NCBI RefSeq assembly: GCF_019139815.1
Contig: NZ_CP077079.1
Coordinates: forward strand, 186,001 to 250,000
From: Pseudomonas asgharzadehiana
Lineage (GTDB): Bacteria; Pseudomonadota; Gammaproteobacteria; Pseudomonadales; Pseudomonadaceae
DNA: 64,000 nucleotides
Direction: 5' to 3'
Part shown: piece by piece, positions 41,252 through 51,677 of the stretch
Layout of the letters: each line of letters begins with the position of its first letter
Numbering within the stretch: position 1 is the stretch's first letter
Position numbers and translations under genes: made by a program
The notes under the pieces: generated by a model
What the model was told of the DNA's origin: nothing
What the model saw: only the letters and a program-made list of their open reading frames with translations
The model's database searches: none

Positions 41252-42562
41252 ATGCACCCTGAATCCCTCACCGGACAGGCTTCTTTAGTCACGCCTAGCC
41301 GAAAGCGCTTTTTCATCATGGTGCTGCTGTTCATCACCGTGGTCATCAACTACCTCGACCGCAGCAACCTGTCGATTGCCGCCCCGGCGCTCACCAGCGA
41401 GTTGGGCATCGACCCGGTGCATGTCGGCCTGATTTTCTCGGCATTCGGCTGGACCTACGCTGCCATGCAGATCCCCGGCGGCTGGCTGGTCGACCGGGTG
41501 CCGCCGCGTATTCTCTACACCGCCGCCCTGCTGCTGTGGTCCATCGCCACCGTGATGCTGGGCTTTGCCGCCAGTTTCATCGCGCTGTTCGTGCTGCGCA
41601 TGGCCGTCGGTGCGTTGGAAGCGCCGGCTTACCCGATCAACAGCCGTGTGGTCACCACCTGGTTTCCCGAGCGCGAGCGCGCAACGGCGATTGGCTTTTA
41701 TACCTCCGGGCAATTCGTCGGGCTGGCGTTTCTCACGCCGGTGCTGGCGTGGCTGCAACATGAGTTCGGTTGGCACATGGTGTTTGTCACCACCGGCGGC
41801 GTCGGCATCCTGTGGGCGGTGATCTGGTACGCGGTGTACCGCGAGCCGAAGGACTTTAAAGGCGCCAACCAGGCTGAAATCCAGTTGATCCGCGACGGCG
41901 GCGGCCTGGTGGACATGCAGGCGCAAACCGCCAAGGCGCCGTTCAGTTGGGTGGACCTGGGTATCGTGCTGAGCAAGCGCAAACTCTGGGGTATCTACCT
42001 TGGGCAGTTCTGCCTGAACTCCACGCTGTGGTTTTTCCTGACGTGGTTTCCGACCTACCTGGTGAAGTATCGCGGCATGGACTTCATCAAGTCCGGCCTG
42101 CTGGCGTCGTTGCCGTTCCTGGCGGCGTTTGTCGGTGTGCTGTGTTCCGGGGTTTTTTCCGACTGGCTGATTCGCCGGGGCGCCTCGGTGGGCTTTGCGC
42201 GCAAGTTGCCGATCATTGGCGGGCTGTTGATTTCCACGGCGATCATCGGCGCCAACTACGTGGACTCGACGGCGTGGGTGATTGCGTTCCTGGCGGTGGC
42301 GTTCTTCGGGAACGGGCTGGCGTCGATTACCTGGTCGCTGGTATCGACCCTGGCACCGGCACGGTTGCTGGGCCTGACCGGCGGCGTGTTCAACTTCATC
42401 GGTAACCTGTCGGCGATTGCCACGCCGATCGTGATCGGCTTTCTGGCCAGCGGCGATTCGTTTGCGCCGGCGATCACCTACATCGCCGTGCTGGCGTTGT
42501 TGGGGGCGCTGTCCTACATATTGCTGGTGGGCAAGGTCGAGCGGATCAAGCTGGACCAATAA
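41252..42562 (+). CDS. dgoT: MFS transporter, probable D-galactonate/H+ symporter
   Basis: 436-residue major facilitator of the anion:cation symporter family with about 12 hydrophobic segments. The first helix carries VVINYLDRSNLSIAAPAL, typical of sugar-acid transporters (DgoT, ExuT, GudP), followed by GWTYAAMQIPGGWLVDRVPPR between helices 2 and 3. Its place after dgoK-dgoA-dgoD points to galactonate import. A REP palindrome lies just past its stop. Confidence 0.85.
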   Translation: MHPESLTGQASLVTPSRKRFFIMVLLFITVVINYLDRSNLSIAAPALTSELGIDPVHVGLIFSAFGWTYAAMQIPGGWLVDRVPPRILYTAALLLWSIATVMLGFAASFIALFVLRMAVGALEAPAYPINSRVVTTWFPERERATAIGFYTSGQFVGLAFLTPVLAWLQHEFGWHMVFVTTGGVGILWAVIWYAVYREPKDFKGANQAEIQLIRDGGGLVDMQAQTAKAPFSWVDLGIVLSKRKLWGIYLGQFCLNSTLWFFLTWFPTYLVKYRGMDFIKSGLLASLPFLAAFVGVLCSGVFSDWLIRRGASVGFARKLPIIGGLLISTAIIGANYVDSTAWVIAFLAVAFFGNGLASITWSLVSTLAPARLLGLTGGVFNFIGNLSAIATPIVIGFLASGDSFAPAITYIAVLALLGALSYILLVGKVERIKLDQ

Positions 42563-42567
42563 ACGGC

Positions 42568-42591
42568 GGCGAGGGAGCAGGCTCCCTCGCC
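42568..42591. repeat. REP-like palindrome (GGCGAGGGAGC type)
   Basis: Perfect inverted repeat GGCGAGGGAGC-AG-GCTCCCTCGCC between the convergent dgoT and trpA genes. Confidence 0.85.
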
Positions 42592-42601
42592 ACGGCAAGC
42601 C

Positions 42602-43410
42602 TTACTTGCGTGCGTTGCGCACGCCTTCGGCCAGCGCCGCGCAATGGCTCAACACGCCATCAATCGCCTGCTGTTCGTTGCCGGCGTTGGCGATGTGATC
42701 GATCAGCGCCGAGCCCACCACCACGCCGTCGGCCAGGCGCGCGATGGCCGCCGCTTGTTCCGGCGTGCGGATACCAAAGCCGATGCTGATCGGCAGGTCG
42801 GTATGGCGGCGCAGGCGGGTCACGGCTTCTTCGACGTGTTCCAGGGTGGCGGCACCGGCGCCGGTCACACCGGCGACCGACACGTAGTACACAAAGCCGG
42901 AGCTGCCGTTGAGGACGGTCGGCAGACGCACGTCGTCGGTGGTCGGGGTGGTCAGGCGGATAAAGTCGATGCCGGCGGCCTGGGCCGGGTCGCACAGCTC
43001 GCCGTTGTGCTCGGGCGGCATGTCGACCACGATCAGGCCGTCGACGCCGGCCGCTTTGGCGTCAGCGATAAACGCCGGTACGCCGTATTTGTGGATCGGG
43101 TTGAAGTAGCCCATCAACACCAGCGGGGTGTCGTTGTTGTCTTTGCGGAACTCGCGGACCATCTGCAGGGTTTTCGCCAGGTTTTGCTTGGCTTCCAGCG
43201 CGCGGATGTTGGCGAGCTGGATGGCTGGGCCGTCGGCCATCGGGTCGGTGAAGGGCATGCCCAACTCGATCACGTCGGCGCCGGCGGCCGGCAAACCCTT
43301 GAGGATCGCCAGGGAGGCGTCGTACCCCGGGTCGCCGGCGGTAACGAAGGTCACCAGGGCGGCGCGGTTTTGTTCTTTAAGCTGGGCAAAGCGCGTTTGC
43401 AGGCGGCTCA

Positions 43411-43411
<1 letters not shown>
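42602..43411 (-). CDS. trpA: Tryptophan synthase alpha subunit
   Basis: Cleaves indole-3-glycerol phosphate to indole, which passes to TrpB. 269 residues with [19 protein letters not shown], the catalytic-Glu region [20 protein letters not shown], and the phosphate-binding [12 protein letters not shown]. The ATG at 43409-43411 shares a base with the trpB stop (TGATG). The frame is open further upstream inside trpB without similarity. Confidence 0.97.
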
Positions 43412-45640
<2,229 letters not shown>

Positions 45641-45644
<4 letters not shown>

Positions 45645-45967
45645 TCACCGCGTTTGCACAGCAGGTAAGCCGCCAGCAGGCCCAGCGCGCCAACAGCGAC
45701 ACCGGCTGTAGTCCATGGGTGCTCCTGGGCGTAGTCGCGAGTGGCAACGCCGGTTTCGCGGATTTTGACTTTGCTTTCTTCGTAGGCGTCGCTGATCAGG
45801 TGGCGCGAGTGCTTGAGGGCATTCTCGGCGTTGCTTTTCAAGGCCTTCAGGGTCTTGCGCGACTCATCGGACGCATCGTCCTTGAGGCTCTCAAGGGACT
45901 TGAGCAGGCTCGAAATCTCGGCTTCCATGCTTTCCAGCGATGCTTTGCGTAAAGAAGTATTGGCCAT
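45641..45967 (-). CDS. DUF883 (ElaB/YqjD-like) membrane-anchored protein
   Basis: 108 residues. A long charged helical part (about 1-80, coiled-coil-like) carries [20 protein letters not shown], and a C-terminal membrane segment is [20 protein letters not shown], flanked by a HPW motif. This is the pattern of ElaB/YqjD, inner-membrane proteins that bind ribosomes in E. coli stationary phase. No partner genes nearby. It converges on trpI with overlapping stop codons. Confidence 0.85.
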
Positions 45968-46122
45968 GTGGATCTCCTGAAGTGATTGAGTGGCGTGTGT
46001 AGATACCGACTCCAGCGGTCTCAGAAAGTGCAGTAAATCTGAACTTTCACGTAGGAACGGTCGCCAGAGGCAGTATGAGCTTTGACTGCTAGGCTTTATT
46101 GACGACCCTCAGGAGAAACGCT

Positions 46123-46338
46123 ATGTCTGATCATCACACCTACAAGAAAGTCGAATTGGTCGGTTCCTCGACCACCAGCATCGAAGATGCGATCAACAAT
46201 GCGATTGCCGAGGCCAACAAGAGCCTCAAGCATCTGGAATGGTTCGAAGTGACCGAAACCCGTGGCCATATCGAAAACGGCAAGGTCGCCCACTACCAAG
46301 TCACGCTCAAGGTGGGATTCCGAATTGCCAGCAGTTGA
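46123..46338 (+). CDS. Dodecin-type flavin-binding protein
   Basis: 71 residues forming the beta-alpha-beta-beta dodecin fold: [20 protein letters not shown] is the first strand and helix start, [20 protein letters not shown] holds the aromatic Trp that stacks on flavins, and [13 protein letters not shown] ends it. Dodecins form hollow 12-mers that store or buffer flavin. AGGAGA precedes the ATG. Confidence 0.93.
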   Translation: MSDHHTYKKVELVGSSTTSIEDAINNAIAEANKSLKHLEWFEVTETRGHIENGKVAHYQVTLKVGFRIASS

Positions 46339-46453
46339 TCCGCTGAGTTGAACTTGCTGGCTGGCCGATTGCCATAACCTGCGCTACAACGATGGGGCGC
46401 CGACACTCAGTGTGTCGGCATGTTGTTTTCTATCAGCGCAAGGAAAGTAACGG

Positions 46454-46678
46454 ATGAAAAAGTTTCTGCTAGCGGTAGGTTTGTTGAGCGTTGCGGGCAC
46501 GGCCCTGGCGGCGGGCAAGCCTTGTGAAGAGCTGAAAAGCGAGATTGCAGCGAAACTCGACGCCAAGGGCGTTTCGGGGTATTCGCTGGAAGCCGTGGAC
46601 AAAGGCGCTGCTGCCGACGCAAAAGTGGTCGGTACCTGCGAAGGCGGCACCAAGGAAATCGTCTACAAGCGCGGTTGA
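46454..46678 (+). CDS. DUF1161 small periplasmic protein (first copy)
   Basis: 74 residues with a signal peptide (MKKFLLAVGLLSVAGTALA) and a mature part of about 55 residues holding two cysteines, in KPCEELKSEIAAKLDAKG and VVGTCEGGTKEIVYKRG, probably disulfide-linked. It is a paralogue of the protein at 48540. Function unknown. Followed by a strong terminator. Confidence 0.85.
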   Translation: MKKFLLAVGLLSVAGTALAAGKPCEELKSEIAAKLDAKGVSGYSLEAVDKGAAADAKVVGTCEGGTKEIVYKRG

Positions 46679-46694
46679 TCCGTGATGCAGACAT

Positions 46695-46734
46695 AAAATC
46701 GACGCACTTGCCCACAGGTGCGTCGATTTTTTTC
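46695..46734. terminator. Bidirectional terminator between DUF1161 and the monooxygenase gene
   Basis: The stem pairs AAAATCGACGCAC with GTGCGTCGATTTT around a short CCCA-centred loop, and a T run follows. It lies between convergent genes. Confidence 0.88.
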
Positions 46735-46743
46735 GCCTGGGGT

Positions 46744-47745
46744 TCAGCCCTTCATCAACTGCGCCAGCAGTTCGTAGGAATGAATCCGGTCGGCGTGTTC
46801 ATACAGGTCGCAGGTAAAAATCAGCTCATCGGCGCCGGTTTGTTCGATCAGCACCTCCAGTTTGGCGCGGATCTTTGCCGGGCTGCCGACCATCGCCAGG
46901 CCGAGGAAGCTACCGACCGCGTCCTTTTCATGAGGCAACCATAAGCCGTCCATGGTGTTGACCGGCGGGCGCTGCACCAGGCTTTGGCCGCGCATCAGCG
47001 CGAGGATGCGCTGGTACACCGATGTAGCCAGGTAGTCGGCCTGCTCGTCGGTGTCGGCGGCCACCAGCGGAATACCGAGCATCACGTAGGGTTTATCCAA
47101 CACAGCCGAAGGCTTGAAGTGGTTGCGATACACGCGAATCGCCTCGTGCATCAAGCGCGGTGCGAAATGCGAGGCAAAGGCGTAGGGCAAACCGCGCTCG
47201 CCGGCCAGTTGCGCACTGAACAGGCTGGAGCCCAGCAGCCACACCGGCACATTGGTGCCGGTGCCGGGCACGGCGATCACGCGTTGGTCCGGTGTGCGCG
47301 GGCCCAGGTAAGCCATTAGCTCGGCGACATCTTCGGGGAAATCATCGGCGCTGCCGGAGCGCTCGCGGCGCAGCGCGCGCGCGGTCATCTGGTCGGAACC
47401 GGGGGCGCGGCCCAGGCCCAGGTCGATGCGTCCGGGGTACAGGCTTTCCAGGGTGCCAAACTGCTCGGCGATGACCAACGGCGCATGGTTGGGCAACATC
47501 ACACCGCCCGAGCCGACGCGAATCGTGGATGTGCCGCCGGCCAGATAGCCCAGCAACACCGAGGTGGCCGAGCTGGCGATGCCATCCATGTTGTGGTGCT
47601 CGGCTACCCAGAAACGGTTGTAGCCGAACTTTTCCACATGCTGGGCCAGGTCCAGAGAATTGCGCAACGATTGCGCCGGACTGCCGTTGGCCCGCACGGG
47701 CACCAGGTCGAGGGTCGAGAACTTCACGTCGGACAGCGATTTCAT
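46744..47745 (-). CDS. Luciferase-like flavin monooxygenase
   Basis: 333-residue member of the bacterial luciferase superfamily (LLM class). Conserved blocks are [20 protein letters not shown] at the start, [40 protein letters not shown] and [14 protein letters not shown]. It uses reduced flavin to oxidise an unknown substrate. ATG 47745 gives the family N-terminus [14 protein letters not shown]; upstream codons are not family-like. Confidence 0.88.
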   Translation of the reverse strand: MKSLSDVKFSTLDLVPVRANGSPAQSLRNSLDLAQHVEKFGYNRFWVAEHHNMDGIASSATSVLLGYLAGGTSTIRVGSGGVMLPNHAPLVIAEQFGTLESLYPGRIDLGLGRAPGSDQMTARALRRERSGSADDFPEDVAELMAYLGPRTPDQRVIAVPGTGTNVPVWLLGSSLFSAQLAGERGLPYAFASHFAPRLMHEAIRVYRNHFKPSAVLDKPYVMLGIPLVAADTDEQADYLATSVYQRILALMRGQSLVQRPPVNTMDGLWLPHEKDAVGSFLGLAMVGSPAKIRAKLEVLIEQTGADELIFTCDLYEHADRIHSYELLAQLMKG

Positions 47746-47963
47746 AAGCCTGCTTCTCCAAGGGGGCGCGCAGGCTTTTAAGACGAACCAAGACCTGCCG
47801 CTGCATGTGCATGTTCTATGCAATGAGGGCATATACCCGAGATTCAAGAGCCGGCAGGAAAATTTCCTACTGAATTGCTAGGTCTCTCCTACAGGGTGAA
47901 CTTTGCCAGCGCTTCTATCCTCAGAACTCTACTGACGCAAAACCACCGTTCGAGGAGACCGCT

Positions 47964-48395
47964 ATGAGCATCGTTAAAAAAGCATCTGCGCACTGGGAAG
48001 GCGACCTGAAGACTGGCCTGGGTTCCATCTCCACCGAAACCGGCGTACTGCGCGAAGCGCCTTACGGGTTCAAGGCGCGTTTTGAAGGTGGCAAGGGCAC
48101 CAACCCTGAAGAATTGATCGGTGCGGCCCACGCGGGCTGCTTCTCCATGGCTTTTTCCATGATTCTGGGTGATGCAGGGCTTAAAGCTGACAGCATCGAC
48201 ACCCAGGCTGAAGTAACGCTGGACCAAGTGGATGGCGGCTTCGCGATTACCGCCGTGCATTTGATTCTCAAGGCCAAGATCCCCGGCGCCAGCCAGGCGC
48301 AGTTCGATGAACTGAGCAAAAAGGCCAAGGAAGGGTGCCCGGTATCCAAGGTGCTGAATGCGACCATCACCCTGGATGGCACGCTGGTTAACTGA
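47964..48395 (+). CDS. OsmC-family peroxiredoxin
   Basis: 143-residue OsmC/Ohr-type thiol peroxidase for organic hydroperoxides. It begins VKKASAHWEGDLKTGLGSIS and has the two redox cysteines in GAAHAGCFSMAFSMIL (about 60) and AKEGCPVSKVLN (about 124). GAGGAG lies upstream of the ATG. OsmC genes are usually induced by osmotic and stationary-phase stress. Confidence 0.93.
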   Translation: MSIVKKASAHWEGDLKTGLGSISTETGVLREAPYGFKARFEGGKGTNPEELIGAAHAGCFSMAFSMILGDAGLKADSIDTQAEVTLDQVDGGFAITAVHLILKAKIPGASQAQFDELSKKAKEGCPVSKVLNATITLDGTLVN

Positions 48396-48404
48396 CACGC
48401 TTTA

Positions 48405-48434
48405 ATGTGGGAGGGAGCAAGCCCCCTCCCGCAT
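48405..48434. repeat. REP palindrome
   Basis: ATGTGGGAGGGAGC-AA-GCCCCCTCCCGCAT, one pair of mismatches, just after the OsmC gene. Confidence 0.85.
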
Positions 48435-48539
48435 TTTAATGCTGCGTTAAATCAGAACTCGCGTTTCCAAACTGTGGTCGAATAGCCATATGCAGCCTAG
48501 GCGCACACCCGTGCGCAGTGCATTCAGGGAGCTTCACAC

Positions 48540-48779
48540 ATGAAACGTTTTACCTTGGCTATCATCTGCGCTGTGTTGGCCACTTCGGCCGTGGCCGCTC
48601 CAAAAGACTGTGAAGAACTCAGGAAAGAGATTGAAGTGAAGATCCAGGCCAAGGCGATTCCGTCCTACACCCTGGAAATCATCACCGCCGAAGAAGCCAA
48701 GAACCACGACAGCGCCATGATCGTCGGCTCGTGTGAAAACGGCACCAAGCGCATCATCTACCAAAAAAACAACGACTGA
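48540..48779 (+). CDS. DUF1161 small periplasmic protein (second copy)
   Basis: 79 residues, signal peptide (MKRFTLAIICAVLATSAVA) and two cysteines in KDCEELRKEIEVKIQAKAIP and IVGSCENGTKRIIYQKNN, in the same positions as the copy at 46454. The two genes flank the monooxygenase/OsmC pair. Its stop abuts the convergent lipoprotein gene. Confidence 0.85.
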   Translation: MKRFTLAIICAVLATSAVAAPKDCEELRKEIEVKIQAKAIPSYTLEIITAEEAKNHDSAMIVGSCENGTKRIIYQKNND

Positions 48780-49202
48780 TCAGAGGCAGTTCACGCTGCG
48801 TTCTTCGGCCAACAACTGACGGGCTGAGCCATACAGCCGGATATTGGGCGTGAACGCCAGCGAGCGGCCCTCCAGCACATAGCGCCGGCCGGCCTGGAAG
48901 TGGTCGTATTGCAAGGTCATGAAGCAGGTACGGTATTGGAGCGAGCTAAGACCGCCAAGGCCTCCGCCAGTGGGCACCTCAAAGTCAAAGCGCACCATCA
49001 GTTCGTGGGCCCCGGGCGGCATTTGGAAATAACGCCCATCATCGAGATTTTTGCCATCCAGACGCTGCGCCATCACCATCTTGGCGCCCGGTGTCGGCGT
49101 GATGAAATCGACCCAGGCCTGTTGCGGGTCAGCGGGCGGCACAGAGGTGGACGTACAGGCGCTGATGAGCAGGGCGGCGAGGCAAAGCAAGAGCTGGCGC
49201 AT
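48780..49202 (-). CDS. Putative lipoprotein of unknown function
   Basis: 140 residues. MRQLLLCLAALLISAC is a lipoprotein signal with the lipidated Cys at position 16, so the protein is anchored to a membrane facing the periplasm. The mature part is beta-rich (KMVMAQRLDGKNLDDGRYFQ, GAHELMVRFDFEVPTGGG) with possible PEGA-like character. ATG 49202 is chosen over a GTG three codons upstream. No family can be named. Divergent from the peptidase gene at 49277. Confidence 0.75.
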   Translation of the reverse strand: MRQLLLCLAALLISACTSTSVPPADPQQAWVDFITPTPGAKMVMAQRLDGKNLDDGRYFQMPPGAHELMVRFDFEVPTGGGLGGLSSLQYRTCFMTLQYDHFQAGRRYVLEGRSLAFTPNIRLYGSARQLLAEERSVNCL

Positions 49203-49276
49203 GACAGGCACTCGGCGATAGGAAGAGTATTTTTGTGAGTATAACCACGAACCTATTACCTAGGAGCCGTCAGGGC

Positions 49277-50320
49277 ATGGTCAGGCGTTTTCTTGCAGGG
49301 TCGATGGTTGTGCTGCTCAGCGGTTGCTCCAGCGTCAGTTACTACGGCCAACTGGCGGGCGGCCAATGGCAGCTTTTGCGGGCGCGGGAGCCGGTTACGA
49401 AGGTGATCGCCGACCCCTCGCGCGCGCAGCCGTTGCGTGATCATCTCGCTCAATCCCAGAAAGCACGTACCTTCGCCAGCGAACATCTGCACCTGCCCGA
49501 CAACCAGAGTTACCGGCTGTATGCCGATATTGGTCGGCCCTACGTGGTGTGGAATGTCTTCGCCACGCAGGAATTTTCCCTGTCTGCCGAGAACCATTGC
49601 TTCCCCATCGCCGGATGCGTGGCCTATCGCGGCTACTACAACCAGGGCGCGGCACGGGGCGAGGCGGCGTTATTGCGCCAGCAGGGCATGGATGTATCAA
49701 TTGGCGGTGTCGAGGCCTATTCCACGTTAGGTTGGTTCAACGACCCGATCATGAGCTCGATGATGAATTGGGGCGATGAACGCCTGGCCACACTGATCTT
49801 TCATGAGTTGGCCCACCAGCGCTTCTACGTGAAGGACGACACGGAGTTCAACGAGTCATTCGCCACTTTCGTCGAGCAGGAAGGCACTCGCCAATGGCGC
49901 GCCGCCCGTGGTTTGGCGCCTCAAAGCGACACGATGTTGAAACAGCGCGACCAGTTTATCCAGCTGATCCTCGACACTCGCAAACGCCTGGAAAAACTCT
50001 ACGCCCAGCCCTTGGCAGCGGGTGTGATGCGCCAGGCCAAGGCCGCCGAATTTGAGCGGTTGCGCAGTGACTATCGCCAAGTGCGCGATAGCCAATGGGG
50101 TGGCGATAAACGTTATGACGCCTGGATCAACCAGCCGATGAACAACGCGCGGTTGTTGCCGTTCGGGCTCTATGACCAGTGGGTGCCGGCGTTTGCGGCG
50201 TTGTTCAGGCGCGAAGGAGGGGATTGGGTGAAGTTCTATGCCGCGGTTGAGAAGCTGGGCGGATTGCCGATCGCGCAGCGCAAAGCGGCGTTGAAACAGT
50301 TGGAAGGTATTGATTTATAG
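49277..50320 (+). CDS. Predicted zinc aminopeptidase lipoprotein
   Basis: 347 residues. The ATG at 49277 has AGGAG at good distance and gives a lipoprotein signal MVRRFLAGSMVVLLSGCSS (Cys at about 17); a GTG 42 bases upstream is less likely. The mature protein carries the zinc motif HELAHQRFYVKDDTEFNESF (HEXXH at about 176-180, with a downstream Glu), which identifies the predicted aminopeptidase family. Conserved regions include WNVFATQEFSLSAENHCFPI. Substrate unknown. Confidence 0.82.
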   Translation: MVRRFLAGSMVVLLSGCSSVSYYGQLAGGQWQLLRAREPVTKVIADPSRAQPLRDHLAQSQKARTFASEHLHLPDNQSYRLYADIGRPYVVWNVFATQEFSLSAENHCFPIAGCVAYRGYYNQGAARGEAALLRQQGMDVSIGGVEAYSTLGWFNDPIMSSMMNWGDERLATLIFHELAHQRFYVKDDTEFNESFATFVEQEGTRQWRAARGLAPQSDTMLKQRDQFIQLILDTRKRLEKLYAQPLAAGVMRQAKAAEFERLRSDYRQVRDSQWGGDKRYDAWINQPMNNARLLPFGLYDQWVPAFAALFRREGGDWVKFYAAVEKLGGLPIAQRKAALKQLEGIDL

Positions 50321-50325
50321 GGCCT

Positions 50326-50371
50326 CATCGGGGGCAAGCCTCCCACAGTGGGAGGGGGCTTGCCCCCGATG
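50326..50371. repeat. Compact REP doublet
   Basis: CATCGGGGGCAAGCC...TCCCAC-AGT-GGGAGGGGGCTTGCCCCCGATG: two REP halves face each other with almost no spacer, so the whole 46 bases can form one long hairpin. Lies between convergent genes. Confidence 0.85.
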
Positions 50372-50377
50372 ACGACC

Positions 50378-51037
50378 TCAAGGCCGCCGCAAAAAAGCCT
50401 GATGCATCTCAGCCAACGTCTCAAAATGCCACGTCGGCGCCTCAGCATTCAATTCCTCATAGCTGCCAAACCCATACCCCACCGCCGCGCAATCGAGCCC
50501 ATTGCTGCGCGCACCGATCAGGTCATGCTTGCGATCACCGATCATCAAGGTGGTGGTGGGGTCCAGGCCTTCTTCGCTGATCAAATGCGCAATCAGCTCG
50601 ACCTTGTTGGTGCGCGTGCCATCCAACTCGCTGCCGTAAATCAGCTTGAAGTGCCTGGCAAAGTCGAAATGCCTGGCGATCTCGCGGGCAAACTCCCACG
50701 GCTTGGAGGTCGCCACGTACAAGTGGCGGCCCTGGCCGTTGAGTTCTTCCAGCAGCGGCAGCACGCCATCGAACACGCGGTTTTCATACAGCCCGGTGAC
50801 CTTGAAGCGCTCGCGGTAGAAATTCACCGCTTCCCAGGCCTTGGTTTCATCGAAGCCGTAGAACTGCATGAAGGCCTGCAGCAACGGCGGGCCGATGAAG
50901 TGTTCGAGCTTGCCCAGGTCCGGTTCATCGATGCCCAGTTTGCCGAGGGCGTACTGGATCGAGCGGGTGATGCCCTCGCGAGGATCGGTGAGGGTGCCGT
51001 CCAGGTCGAACAGGACGGTTTGGTAAGGCAGGCTCAT
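50378..51037 (-). CDS. HAD-family phosphatase (Gph-like)
   Basis: 219-residue haloacid-dehalogenase phosphatase. Motif I is FDLDGTLTDPREGI (residues 10-23), a helical cap follows (about 20-85), motif II is YVATSKPWEFA, and motif IV is MIGDRKHDLIGARSNG. It resembles phosphoglycolate phosphatase and 5'-nucleotidase relatives; the substrate cannot be assigned. Its ATG overlaps the carbonic anhydrase-like gene stop by 4 bases, so the two are coupled. Confidence 0.88.
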   Translation of the reverse strand: MSLPYQTVLFDLDGTLTDPREGITRSIQYALGKLGIDEPDLGKLEHFIGPPLLQAFMQFYGFDETKAWEAVNFYRERFKVTGLYENRVFDGVLPLLEELNGQGRHLYVATSKPWEFAREIARHFDFARHFKLIYGSELDGTRTNKVELIAHLISEEGLDPTTTLMIGDRKHDLIGARSNGLDCAAVGYGFGSYEELNAEAPTWHFETLAEMHQAFLRRP

Positions 51038-51576
51038 TGGTCGAACCCTTGGGCCAGGTGCAGGTCTTTGAGCTTCACGTAGTTCGCGGCGCTGTAGGTG
51101 AAAAAGGCGCGCTCTTTGTCAGTCAGCGCGCGGACTTGTTTAACCGGGCTGCCCACATACAAAAAGCCGCTGTCGAGTTTCTTGCCCGGTGGCACCAGGC
51201 TGCCGGCGCCAATGATCACGTCGTCTTGCACCACCGCGCCGTCCATCACGATGCTGCCCATGCCGATCAGGATGCGGTTGCCCACGGTGCAGCCATGCAG
51301 CATGACCTTGTGGGCGATGGTCACGTCGTCGCCGATCAGCAGGGGGAAACCATCAGGATTGAACGGCCCGGCGTGAGTAATGTGCAGCACGCAGCCGTCC
51401 TGGACGCTGGTGCGCTCACCGATGCGGATGCGGTGCATGTCGCCGCGAATCACGGTCAATGGCCAAACGGAGCTGTCGGTGCCGATTTCGACATCGCCGA
51501 TCACCACCGCCGAAGCATCGACAAACGCCCCGGCGCCCAGGGTTGGCGTGTGGTTCTGATAGGTGCGAAGGGTCAC
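51034..51576 (-). CDS. Gamma carbonic anhydrase-like hexapeptide-repeat protein
   Basis: 180 residues of left-handed beta-helix hexapeptide repeats (about 15-160). The three zinc-ligand His of the gamma class are visible in VLHITHAGPF and IAHKVMLHGC, with IRGDMHRIRIG at the start of the fold. The GTG at 51574-51576 is used because it gives the YrdA/CaiE family N-terminus (TLRTYQNHTP). Divergent from prlC. Carbonic anhydrase activity is a family inference. Confidence 0.87.
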   Translation of the reverse strand: MTLRTYQNHTPTLGAGAFVDASAVVIGDVEIGTDSSVWPLTVIRGDMHRIRIGERTSVQDGCVLHITHAGPFNPDGFPLLIGDDVTIAHKVMLHGCTVGNRILIGMGSIVMDGAVVQDDVIIGAGSLVPPGKKLDSGFLYVGSPVKQVRALTDKERAFFTYSAANYVKLKDLHLAQGFDQ

Positions 51577-51677
51577 GATAGGCTCTCTCTCTTCTGCTGA
51601 TAGCTGCGGTGGGCGTTGATTGTAATTAAGATGGCCCCATCTTTGTCTTACCTGTTTCTTCAGCCAAGGTGCCAACC

